NCBI GenBank assembly: GCA_023213395.1
Contig: CM041465.1
Coordinates: 3,038,001 to 3,102,000 of the forward strand
Source of the DNA: Cycas panzhihuaensis
Lineage: Eukaryota; Cycadophyta
DNA length: 64,000 bases
Reading direction: 5' to 3'
In this document: positions 11,790 to 22,778 of the stretch, one piece after another
How the letters are laid out: each line of letters begins with the position of its first letter
Position numbering within the stretch: the stretch's first letter is position 1
The notes under the pieces: model-generated
Databases searched by the model: none
Seen by the model: only the letters and a program-made list of their open reading frames with translations
What the model was told of the DNA's origin: nothing
Made by a program: the position numbers and the translations under genes

Positions 11790-12740
11790 ATGTCATCTCA
11801 ATTCAAGCAGAATGTTAATTACATATGAAAGATAAAGAAAATTAAGATTTGTGGTACACTAGAGTTTAAAATGCTACAAAGTATGAAGGCCTTTACAGAG
11901 CCCATTTACAACCTACACCCACCATACCAATAATAGCTACAACAGCTACTTTTGGTGGATTCACCTCAACAACTCCTATAGATGTTGCAACTAAACTACA
12001 ATGGGAGATAGATGATGAAAAGATTCATGCAGAAATTTTGTTAGTCACTAATCATTCCTTGCACAACTTGATTAACGAAGAGAAACATGATATAGCCTAG
12101 AAGGTCCTTGAAGTTCTTAAGAAGAACTTTGATGCCAAGTTAGATTTAGAATTTGTTCATCTTATTTTGAAAATGAACAAATTAAAAATGCAGAAGAGGC
12201 GAGCTCATGAGACAATAAATCTCCTTTGGCCAAACAAACAAGTAATTGATAAAGATTTTAAGACCCAATGTATCATTTAGGCATTCTTGATCCAATCATA
12301 TTTACATGTCCCCGATTATAAAAAGTTGCTTGGAAGTCTTCAATCTAGTAGAACATTGAAGACACTCAACTTCGAAGCACTTGCTAAGAAGTTCATAGAA
12401 TTTGATAGGACCTTTGATACCAACTTTGCAGCCTTTGACTCTCTTCCAGATGCAGCCTTTGAGGTGGAAGAAGAAGTTTGCCACATAAAATATCCAGGTC
12501 CCTCTCATGGTAGAGGAAATAACTAAGAGGAAGGGGAAGAAACATAGGAAATCATCCACAAGGTCAACCAAACCCTTAATCACAGCCACGATAGTCTCAA
12601 GGACAAGGGCTACCTCAACAAAAAGTAAGATATCCAGGCTAAACCAATACCTCTTCATGGACTAGTAATCAAACTATTACGTGTGATCGATGTAACTGTA
12701 AATGACACTTAGCAAAAGACTACAGAACTGCCACTTATAA
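11790..12740 (+). pseudogene. Copia-1 gag remnant
   Basis: A likely start ATG lies at 11790 (MSSQFKQN) with an early stop. From about 12050 the reading resembles a Copia gag capsid: a LHNLINEEKHD segment, then VLKKNFDAKL, HLILKMNKLKMQKR and, open at 12287-12526, LKTLNFEALAKKFIEFDRTF. A decayed CCHC nucleocapsid knuckle (CDRCNCK, then a stop and HLAKDY) lies near 12682-12725. The protein would coat the element RNA in virus-like particles. Stops and shifts make it non-functional. Confidence 0.7.
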
Positions 12741-12984
12741 GTTGGCCAAGTTCTCACCAAAACATGGAGCTCACAATGTTGAAGAAACTTGTGAATAATC
12801 CTATAGTGGTGCAGGTTTTGTACAAGTACACTTTCAAAGAATTGAGGGATCTTCAACATCAAATGTCATTGAACAACCAAAGAGATACTTTGAAGATCGA
12901 TGTGGATATATTACTTGTAAATTTCCTTCACCAATATCAAGCCCTATTGGAATTGTAAATAGTGTAGCTTCAATCGAATGACAA

Positions 12985-14300
12985 TGGATCATGGACACAG
13001 GAGCAACTCAACATATGACATACAATCGTAATCTATATCAAACATTTGACTCAAATATTCAAAGAGTTATTCACATGGCTGATAAATCATAACCACCTGT
13101 TGAAGGAATTGGTAACATTCGCCTGAAATTCCTAGGCTTAGAAGATTTTACATTGCTTGATGTCTTATACATACTTAATCTTAAATAAAACCTACTCTCC
13201 TTATCCACACTTATCTCTCATGGATCTGATCTAAGTATAACCGTAAATGACCAAACTCTCCAAGTCATTCACCCTCCAACTAATCAAGTGGTCTTGACTA
13301 GATATCTCTCTGGAAAACTCTTTCGACTGAATGACTCTCCATCTTCTGAAGCCCATTGTGCCCAAAGCCCTTGTTCCGATGAAGAATTTGTATTTAATTC
13401 TATCTTAACCCATCTAATATTATCACTGGAAACTCTTTGGCATACTCACATGGGCTATGTTTATATTGATAGACTTAGAGATCTTTCTAACACTCTTCTA
13501 AATCTTCCAAAGTTCTACTCTAAGCCCTTTAAATGTGAAGCTTATATCATTGCCAAATCTCATCAACAACCCTTTCCTAAAAGTCAGTGGAAATCGAGCC
13601 ATCCATTACAATTAATACACTCTAATCTATGTAGACCAATGCCCATTCCTTCACTAAAGGGCAAATTATATTACATATATTTCATTGATGATTCCACTAG
13701 AAAAGTATGGGTAGCTTTTCTACACAAGAAGAATGAAGCCTTCTGTGTATTCAAAGAATTCAAAGCCCTCACTACAAAAGAGTCAGGTTATCAACTCAAA
13801 TGTCTTTGAACTAATAATGGTGGCGAATATACCTCACATGAGTTTGAAAGCTACCTTTGAGACAATGGCATCAAGCATCAAACAACGATGGCAGGGTACC
13901 TGATAAAATGGAGTTACTGAGTGCATGAATAGGATAATCATGAACATGGCTCGGGCTATAATGGTATACAAAAATATACCTAGCTACCTATAGGTTGAAG
14001 CAATCTGGACAGTTGTTTATTATATCAATGTTGTTAGCCCATCAAAGGAAGGACAAGCACCTAATGAAAAGTGGTCAGGACAAGCCCCCATTATTCACTA
14101 TTTTAGAATTTTTAGCTCTACATGCTATGCCCACATTCTAGATGTAGATTAAAATAAACTCCATCCAAGGGCACTTAAAGGCATCTTTGTTGGATACCCT
14201 ATGGATAAGAAAGGGTATAAGGTCTTTATACCTTCATAATGAAAAATCATCATTACCAGAGATGTCATTTTTGTAGAGACAGAGGATCAATTACTTAAAC
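12985..14300 (+). pseudogene. Copia-1 protease and integrase remnant
   Basis: The protease active site reads MDTGATQHM near 12990, the usual D-S/T-G form. After a GAG-pre-integrase part, the integrase zinc region shows HTHMGY then FKCEAY, with the second Cys of the CX2C pair changed to Tyr. The catalytic core follows: IHSNLCRPMP, where the first catalytic Asp (normally in HTD) is Asn, and TNNGGEY, where the second (normally in TDNGG) is also Asn. The region 13288-13809 is open for 173 codons; stops occur before and after. Both Asp-to-Asn changes are G-to-A transitions. The enzyme is certainly dead. Confidence 0.85.
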
Positions 14301-14451
14301 TAGACTCCAAAGCACCCTCATGCCGCTATAATCATATTGTCAAGTATGATCTTCAGATTCCAAAATTTTTTGGGGAGTAGACAGACATAAATTACTCTAA
14401 ATATTATAAGTTGACAATAGAGACTCAGAGGATAGAAGTTGTGACTCTAAA

Positions 14452-16310
14452 TTGATGAGTGTACATCCAACACCATCCTTTAGAGATAATAGATTTGACA
14501 AAGGCAAAGCTATTATAGAAGAACCATCCTCTCCACCTTTAGTTGATAAAGGCAAAATAATGGTAGAAGGTCCATCTTCCTCAGGTGCATCAACATCCTC
14601 CTCACAAAATAATCATTTTAATGAACAAGATGAGAACCAAGAAGTTGAGGAAATTAGGACTTCATTCCCAACTCGAGGATCTCAAGAAGCCTGCCAACTC
14701 AATAAGGACATACAACCAAATGAGGTGGCTAAAACTAGTACTCGAAGTGCCCATAGAGCAAGGATACAAGAATTATTATATACTAAGCTTGAACCAACAG
14801 AATTGCATCTTACTCTTAATGAAGAGCCCCTAACGTATCAAGAAGCTATAAAACATACAGTTTGGAGAAATGCCATGAATGAAGAGTACAAATCTCTTAT
14901 CAAGAATAGTACATGGGAGCTCATTGATCTACCACTTGGCAGAAAGGTAGTTTCAAAATAAATGGGTGTTCAAAAATAAATATAGATAAGAAGGCACCCT
15001 TAAAAAACAGAAGGCAAGTTTAGTTGCTAAAGGATTTACACAAAGGGAAGGCATCGAATATACTAAAGTCTTTGCATCTACAATCAAGTGGCCTATAATT
15101 AGAACTCGTATGGCCTTAGCTGCTCAACAAGGTTGGAAAATCCACCAACTCGATATTAAGACAACATTTCTCAATGGAGATCTTGAAGAAGAAATTTACA
15201 TGGCTCAACTAGAAGGATATAAGATCGAAGGTTAAGAGCATAAAGTTTACAGGCTCAAAAAGTACTTGTATGGCCTTAAACAAGCCCCTCACACTTGGTT
15301 TGCCAAGTTGTCTAAAAGAATGAGGTAACTTGGATATGAGGTTTGTGACTACCAAGATATTGATGCAACATTATTCATTAAACACCATAAGGATAAAGTC
15401 ACTTATCTCATAATCTTTGTGGATGACATGCTAGTAACGGGTAATAGTAAACATGCAATAAGCCAGCTGAAAAAGGACCTCGGCAAAACGTTCAAATTGT
15501 CTGACCCCAGTTTGATGAAATATTACTTGGGAATTAAAATAACATAAATTTCCTCTCCCAAGAAAAATACATCAACGATCTTCTAACCAAGTTTCAATTA
15601 GAAGATGCTCGACTAGTGATTTTACTTATGGACCCTAATACTAAACTCTTAACTAAAAGCGACACTAGGGAGGCAGGCACAACACTCTATAGGAAACTTG
15701 TAGGTAGTCTCATCTACACTACAAATACAAGGCCAGATATTACACACTATATTTGAATTCTTACTTGTTATATAATAAATCCTAAGTAGAATCATTGGCA
15801 GGTAGTAGTGTGAGTGTTGAGATACTTTAAGACGACTAGCAAATATGGTCTGTTGTATGAACCTAATTCAGACTTCAAATTTTCTACATACATAGACTCA
15901 GACTTTACAAGAGATAAAGATACAAGAATATTTATGTCTGAGTATGTAACGTTTCTTGGAATAGCACCAATATCATGGAGATCCTGATGACAGAAGATAG
16001 TTACAGATTCAACAGTTAAAGCTGAATACATTGCTGCTTCTAAGACCAGTAAGGAAGTGATATGGCTAAGAAAATTATTAGAAACATTGAATATCACCCA
16101 AACAAGTCCTATGAGTCTTCATGTGGATAATCAATCAACAATTTGCATGAAAAAAAATCTTGTATTTCATGATCATACCAAATACATGAGTACGAAAGTC
16201 CATAGGATTAGAAAACTTGTTCATGATGGCACAATTTAACTAGAATACTACCCCACAGTAGATCAAGTGGCCAATATCTTTACCAAATCGCTGCAAAAGG
16301 TGAAGTTTGA
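14452..16310 (+). pseudogene. Copia-1 reverse transcriptase and RNase H remnant
   Basis: An open stretch 14452-14961 holds the variable linker and the start of RT (WRNAMNEEYKSLIKNSTWEL). RT continues in other frames with LDIKTTFLNGDLEEEIYM-type sequence, YGLKQAP, and FVDDMLVTGN near 15418 (the x-x-DD catalytic pair intact), then LGIKI. RNase H is readable from about 15690 (LVGSLIY, TRPDITHY) through the VKAEYIAAS segment near 16017 and ends with HVDNQSTICM, KYMSTKVHRIRKL and VANIFTKSLQKVKFE near 16300. Several frameshifts and many stops interrupt it. Confidence 0.85.
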
Positions 16311-16395
16311 ATAGTTTTGAAGGCATCTCAGCCTTAGGGCCTCCACCTTCGACTGATCAAAGAAGATGCCAACAGGATCATTATACTCTATTCTC

Positions 16396-16490
16396 TTCGT
16401 GAAAACCCCTTATGGGCGTAAAAGAATAAGAATAAGTCTATGCTCTGTCCTGTTTGTGAAAATCTCATGTGGGCACGGAAGGATAAGGGT
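16396..16490 (+). repeat. Two imperfect 38-bp direct repeats between RNase H and the 3' LTR of Copia-1
   Basis: TTCGTGAAAACCCCTTATGG (about 16396-16434) and TTTGTGAAAATCTCATGTGG (about 16453-16490) share the same order of motifs (GTGAAAA, then TNTGGGC, then GNATAAG). A third weaker echo (CCTGTGAAAACCC) occurs near 16515. They lie in the roughly 490-bp untranslated 3' region. Confidence 0.6.
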
Positions 16491-16792
16491 TGTACTAGTT
16501 TTGGAAGATCAGAACCTGTGAAAACCCAAAAGAGCATAGGGGATGACCAAATAGTATATGAAGACTTAGCAGATTAAGCTACACATTTAAGCTGCTTGGC
16601 TATTAGGCTACATCAAAGAGCCACCTTAACCATTTTGATTTATAAAAGGGACTATAGATCTTAGAAAGTTCATGGGTTTTTATTCCCTATGAGGGTTTTC
16701 CCACAAAAGTGTTATTTAGAATTTTAAATGTAGTAATGAGGCTCAAATGAGGACCTCATAGAATAGATTTTCTCAAAATGACCTTCCACCAT

Positions 16793-16803
16793 TAAGGGGG
16801 GAT
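16793..16803 (+). other. Copia-1 polypurine tract
   Basis: TAAGGGGGGAT directly abuts the TG of the 3' LTR, as required for plus-strand priming. Confidence 0.85.
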
Positions 16804-17114
16804 TGAAAGAGGTTAATGTATCAAGGTCATTTGTGTAGATTAATTATATGACCTTAGGATATATTGTTAGCATTAGTCTATTAATGAAATGCACTTTATA
16901 TGCATTTAGATGTAATTTCAGGTTCATATCATTAGGAAGGAAAATCCTAACCCTAATACTCATCCTCAATAATAAAAGGTGAAATCTTAAGGAGGGAGTA
17001 ATTATTCATTCTCACCTCCAAGCTTACTTTCATATCTTGTTTCATCTCTTTTTCATTCTCTATTGCCATTATGTGCATATGAGTGATTTATTCCCTAGAT
17101 CCATCATTCCTTCA
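16804..17114 (+). repeat. Copia-1 3' LTR
   Basis: 311 bp, same ends as the 5' copy; about 31 substitutions between the two. The target duplication AGATG follows at 17115-17119. Confidence 0.93.
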
Positions 17115-17119
17115 AGATG

Positions 17120-19741
17120 TACCATTATATTTTTCATAACAGAGGTATAAAATGGTGTATTATTACGCCATTGCAAAATTACAAGCATATGTGTTCATCA
17201 TATTTGTTATATTTTTCAACAATTTTTTTTATTAAATTGAATATTAGGCTTCATAAGAGGAGGGAAGGAGTTAATACTCCACCTCTTCTCCCTTCCTTGG
17301 GCAAAAACCATGTTGTTTTACCCCAGTTTTTTCTTAAAAATAATGGGCCATCCCTACATGGAAGGAAGCAAATTAATTTCCCTAATAAACTATCATTAGG
17401 CTCCCACCATCTCTTCCCTAAACCCATGGGTAAATACCATGGGCTTCACTCATGGTTCTTAATAAACCCATGGGCTACAAACTAGCCCATAATTTTCTAT
17501 TAATAACTCTCCCATTCCACTTAGAAGGGAGGACAAAAATTGTAATGAAGTATTGTTGAATTTCTATCTCATTTACTATCACATTTTGTGACTTGGAATT
17601 GCTTGTTTGAGAGTAATTTTGGAGGAGTTTGATGTGGATTTGAGTTGTGGATAGCCAAAACTCTAGAGTTTTAAGTTAGTAGCCTATGATTAAGGACATT
17701 ATATGGTAATTCTCACTTATGGTGTATGATTTCAACCATTGATTTCTACTCCACTCTTCTTCTCTTTTATTTAATGTCTTGCTTGATCACTTTGTATGGT
17801 TGTTCTCTATTTTCTTTTCATTTTAATTCCCTAACCATTGATTTCTTATCCCAAAAGTACTTTTCAAGGTATAATGATGTCCTTTAGATTAATTAATGCT
17901 TGTTTATAGTGGTGGTTTGCCACACATGAGGCCTTTTGGTTACCATGAGTTATGTTAAATAGTTTTATCTCAAAAATTTTCAAGATTACCTTGAATGCCT
18001 TTCAAATATATATGATGCCTTTTTTCTTTGACTAACATTATAGGTTATGGAGCTTTTCATAAGTTATTTGACTATAGGTGGTAAAAATAACTTGGAGCTC
18101 CCAATAACACTCCCACAAAGAAAAAATTACCTGTTAGGCAGGGAAAATATTATTTATTTAACTTCATGAATAAATCTATCTAGACAAACCTAGAAAGCAC
18201 TTTCAAAATTATTTTTGAGAGATTTAGTTTTATTTAAAAAAAAAACCTTATCATAATCTAATTTGGAAAATGGAAATACTATTGAATTTTACTAATATTT
18301 CATTAATGAATTTGAGTATGTGGCTTGGCTTTGTGTGTTAAAAAACAAAGTTAAAATCAAGTAAAAGCATAGAATAGAAGTGTGCTAAAAGGTGCCACTC
18401 TCTTCCCTTATCTTTTGTTAGTGTATGCTTAATCCACTTAAAGAAAAGGAAAAGAACTTGTATGTTTTGCTTCATGTTGTTTTAAAAGGTAGAAAGAGAT
18501 TATTCTTCCTTTTTTCTTTCTTTTTTATTTCTAAAAGTAAGAGAGAAAAATATTATTTGCTTATGTATGCATGATTTCACATATTTTTTCTCCCTGCATT
18601 TTCTCATTTTAATTTACTTAGTTTATCAAATTAAAAAGAGAATTAAAAAATAAATTCATTAAAGTCTTGCTTGCTTATAAAACCTATGTTGGAATAAGAA
18701 TCAAATACATAATTATGAGTCCCTAAATTCATAGGTTATAGGTTCTTGCATTTAGATAGGATTTTTTTGTGTTATGCATGCAAATCAAAATGCATACTAG
18801 TTTGTATTAAAGTATATTTTTTTGCTTTCTAGTCTTTATAGGTTAGGGTCTCACCTAATTTAAGGAGGAGTTGGACTATGTTAAGATGGATTTCATTCCC
18901 AACCATCATGTGGAACTTTGACCCAAGGATTAGGCACCTTATCAAGTTCTAAGTGACCTAGTGGTAGGCAATTATCTTGATTGTGTGCATCCAAGAGAGC
19001 TAAGTGAGCACCATTTATATTATTGAGACATTCTTCTTCTCACTTCATTCACCTTTAAGAAGTTAAATATAAACTAGAATTAGACATGGGCATCTTTAGG
19101 ATTTTCACACTCATGGCTAGGACATTACTAGTGAGAAAGTTACCACTAACTAGCCCAGGAGTGGGTCTTTAATCTATTATCTAATTCCTTTTCATATTTC
19201 TTCTTATTAGTACTTCCAATATTTTAGATCGAGTTGATGTATATATATGATTAGTTGATTAAGATATAAGAGGTTAGTTCCTTTAGGGGGATTAGATCCT
19301 AAGTTAGATACATAGGGTCTTGATAACATTTAAGGTATTCATGGCCTAATGACTCTCTTAATCTTCAAGACCTACTTTGAGTGTTATTTGCTCCTTATGA
19401 GGGGATCATTTAACAAAGATTTGTCTTTGTTTCTTGTTTATATTACTTGCATCTAGATTATTCATAGTTTATCTTGTTGGTTTATTCATTTGTTGATTAA
19501 TAAGTTGCTTAGTTAGGTAGGTTAATTTTACCTATATCATCCTCTTCTTTTTCCTCCTCCTTCTATTTAGTGCATAACCTTTCATCATTATTTACATCTT
19601 ATATCTCCAAATTCACATCTAAGGTGTGCATAAATGTCTTAATAACAAGTCTATAGGCTCCTTTCTCTAATTGAGGCCTCCTACCCTAGGTCTTGAGTTG
19701 AGCTATATGAGCCATATCGCCTTTTTTGATGGTTACATTTA
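17120..19741. other. Old intergenic DNA, perhaps including an eroded Tat-type LTR
   Basis: No gene was recognised. From about 18800 the text becomes richer in pyrimidine runs, and it ends at a primer-site-like motif at 19742, so the right part may be the decayed 5' LTR of the gag remnant that follows. The left LTR boundary cannot be placed. Confidence 0.3.
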
Positions 19742-22150
19742 TAGCAACCATACTAATCACTAGTGTGAGTTAATTCTCTTTTGATTAACTTTTTTTCTCA
19801 TTCTATCATAGGTCTTTATCTTAGGATAACCCTCTTGATAGGATGATTCAAGGATCATGAGTACCACTTATTTTTCTAAGATGAGTTAGTATAGTGAGTT
19901 TGTGCCTTTTGTTTAGACTTTTTCATTTAACTTTTTATTCTATGGGTTCTCACCCTGTGTATGATATAATTTTCTTAAAGGTTATAAGTTCTACCACCCC
20001 TAGATCCTTTCTACTAAACTTCATCCAACTTTTAGTCCATTGAGCTTAGTGCCATGGCAAAACAAATAAAACCTTCCAATAAGTTCATAGAACCCATTCT
20101 CACTTAAGTATGACATTAGCCTCCTCTTAATAATCCTTATAACCCTATAGCATCTTTATTAGAAAAAAATGGTGAGGGCATATATTTTTTATGAGTTTAA
20201 CCCAAGTTATCTAAACTTAGTTAACTCTCCCTCTTATATCATTAGGGCTACTTAGCCTGAGGATGTACCATCTCCTTATGAAACCATCCCCCTTACTCTT
20301 GAGTCCTTGACTCGATTTTATCCACCTAATCAATTTTAGAAGACTATTGTTGCCAATCCAAATGTAGAAGTTTCACTTCCATAATCATAGCCCAACCTCA
20401 CTGTAAAGAAGTTTCTTAAAGGATTCACTACTTTGACATCTTAGTTCTAAGGAGTGTTTATGGTCCCAGCCCCAATTCCTACTTGGGTAAGCCATCTCTT
20501 TAAGAGTTGTAGCTTCCCTTCCTTATCTACATCTTAGTATGGGGCTTCACTTCTCTTCCATATAGTATATTGTAATTTGGATAAATACCACTACTACCTA
20601 ATCATCAAATTTATCTCCCATTCCCACTATGGTATGGGGCATTTAAGGAGTTATGTTGTTACCTACCTAGGTTATTACCTAGCCTACATCAACCTCTTAT
20701 CTACTGCCTAATTATACGCCCTAGCCTTCCCCACCTCTTAGATTTAACTACATATGCTTTATAATGTTGATTTATAACACCCATATGGGGATGCCCCTCT
20801 ATTTGAATCCCTATATGAACATAACCTACTTCCTTATCCCTTACCTTATAATATCTCTTCACATGCAGGGAAACCTATAGGGGCTCAACTAGGCCCATTT
20901 GTATACCTACCTTCCAAAATTTAACCTTCTAATAGTATGTTAGTTGCACTTATTAAGTCAGCCTAGCAAAACCCAAACTGATTGGCCTAATCAAGGGTAG
21001 TAACTCCAACCATACCCTACCCCTCTTAACTTAACAATCTTACATAGATTTCTTATGTAAAGAGGAGTCCTACATCCATCCTAAGTAAACCATAATTTGT
21101 GGTCTACTCCTATGTAAACCATTCAACCTATTCAACCATCTTTAACTCATGGTTATCTATGTGGAATGATTAGGTATGGAGGGCCTACACCCCAAGTAGA
21201 AATCCCAAATCTAACTAGGGGCATTATCTAGTTAATCCCATCTATTCTACCACCTCCCTATTAAATATATCAATAGGGGAAATTCTCCTATGGTAGTATC
21301 CAAATATATCCATCTTATTAACCCCCAAAAAAGGACTTCTTCAATATTACATAAATGAATGTGTACCAAGTTATGCAAGGGTTTCAATAACCCCTATATG
21401 GGGTTATTGAAACCCTTGCATAACTTGGTATAGATTCATTTATGTAATATTGAAGAAGTTCTTTTTTACTTAACGTGCTCGAAACCAACATTCCACTATA
21501 CCTATTTGAGGTTCCAAAGTTAGAAGGAACCTCTAGATAATACCTTAAGCAATATGCCAAGGCTTTTTCCTTGGCATGCATAAATTTTTGGCCCTATGAC
21601 AACATCATGATAAAGTTTCTCTTGTGATCACTTCACAAGGATGCCCTCAAGTGGCTCCATAGGTAAACACTCCATGCCATTCATAATTTCCAATAATTAG
21701 TTGACACCTTTGTTAACTACTTTAATGTGTCACAACCATTTAAGAGAAAAGCCAAAGCTCTTCTCTTCTTAAAGTAAGACCTCAATGAGTATAATAGAGA
21801 CTTTATTAGGTGTTTTTATGATCAACTTCACTCTTCAAGGCCATATTACTAATAATTCTCTACATGGCTATAAGAATCTTAGAGACATCATGTTAAACTA
21901 GGAGTTCATAAAACTTCTAAATGATGAAAGATTAAGAAATCTATAACTACCACATATAAGAAAGAAATTATTTATGTGATTAAATTATCAATGAGATATT
22001 TCTTTCGATACAACCACATCATTAGATCAATTGAAGAGGTACCAATCATCATCTAATAAGATGCAGACTTTATTTAAAAATTTCCACCTTAATATGTGTA
22101 CACCTATAGGCTACAATATGCCCTTTGAGCATTGAGGTTTATCATGTAGT
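19742..22150 (+). pseudogene. Heavily decayed Tat-type Gypsy gag with primer-site remnant
   Basis: TAGCAACCATACT at 19742-19754 resembles TAGCGACCATACT, the primer site of the better-preserved Tat element at 25544. After a Pro/Tyr-rich N-terminal region (about 20200-21300), the stretch from about 21490 reads VPKLEGTS, then FWPYDNIMIKFLL, DALKWLHR, LVDTFVNYFN and QPFKRKAKALLFLK. Each lines up with the intact Tat gag (VPKFNGTS, YDHILIKLF, DTLKWFY, LVDEFINYFD, RPFKSGMKSLLSLK). Frameshifts and stops are dense. No pol is seen before 22778, so this is a partial or truncated relative lying just upstream of the Tat element. Confidence 0.6.
21327..21467. repeat. Near-perfect 141-bp inverted repeat (68-bp arms, 5-nt loop)
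   Basis: The left arm 21327-21394 and right arm 21400-21467 are reverse complements with three visible mismatches, separated only by TATAT (21395-21399). The arms contain TTATGCAAGGGTTTCAATAA and its complement. The repeat sits inside the decayed Tat gag, immediately before its conserved part. Equal arm lengths and the tiny loop suggest a recent inverted duplication or a DNA palindrome; transcribed, it would form a long hairpin RNA. Confidence 0.9.
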
Positions 22151-22778
22151 AGGGATATACATGACTTATATTGGAATAAGTCTTTGTTTCCCTTATCAAA
22201 CCATGATGTTATTTCTCTGTTCATTTAAAATGATTGTATTTTTTCAAAGGGTTTTGATAACTAACTCTAATTAACTAACTTCCTTAAATCTTGGCAAGTT
22301 GTCTAATCACAACAACTAGTGCTAGCCTTCGATTATGTATTATAGATTTGATCAAAACTCCTTTAAATAATCTAAATTAAATTTTAACTCTTTCAAATAA
22401 TTTAAAGTAGTTATACAAATCTTCTAGTTCTATACTAATTAAGACCAATTACTTTCATAAAAGAGTCTCCTATATATAGGCATATGCTTTAGTCAATATA
22501 CACCCATTTTATATCAAATTTACATCAAGAAAAGGGAATCAATAGTACCAAAAATATTGTATATTTCCTTCATGATAAGACCCAATTTTGGCCTCATCAT
22601 TACCCCCCTAATGAGATACTCTTCACCCTAAAGGGTAAGGTCTTTATAAAATCTTCTATACTACCTATTATTTTCCTTTGATATGTGTCATGTTATCCTT
22701 ATGCTTTCATGTTTCTACATGTGTCCAATTCCTAGTTGCATCCCTTCATTTGCTTTATTGTTGTATTAATTTTCAAGA
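22151..22778. other. No gene seen
   Basis: AT-rich sequence between the decayed gag and the Tat LTR. A C-run near 22605-22611 (a polypurine-like run on the minus strand) is the only notable item. Confidence 0.4.

Larger units (their letters stand above)
9559..17119 (+). mobile_element. Copia-1: structurally complete, coding-dead Ty1/Copia retrotransposon
   Basis: Two 311-bp LTRs (9564-9874 and 16804-17114) both begin TGAAAGAGG and end CCTTCA. They are flanked by the identical 5-bp target duplication AGATG (9559-9563 and 17115-17119). A tRNA-iMet primer site follows the 5' LTR and a polypurine tract precedes the 3' LTR. Domain order is gag, protease, integrase, RT, RNase H, which defines Copia. 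By hand count the LTRs differ at about 31 of 311 positions (about 10%) with no gaps, mostly transitions, so the insertion is old. The coding region carries many stops and several frame breaks. Confidence 0.93.

Noticed and set aside
17117-17485. 122-codon plus-strand open frame after Copia-1
   Set aside because: Composition and lack of any motif fit chance; it starts inside the target duplication of Copia-1.
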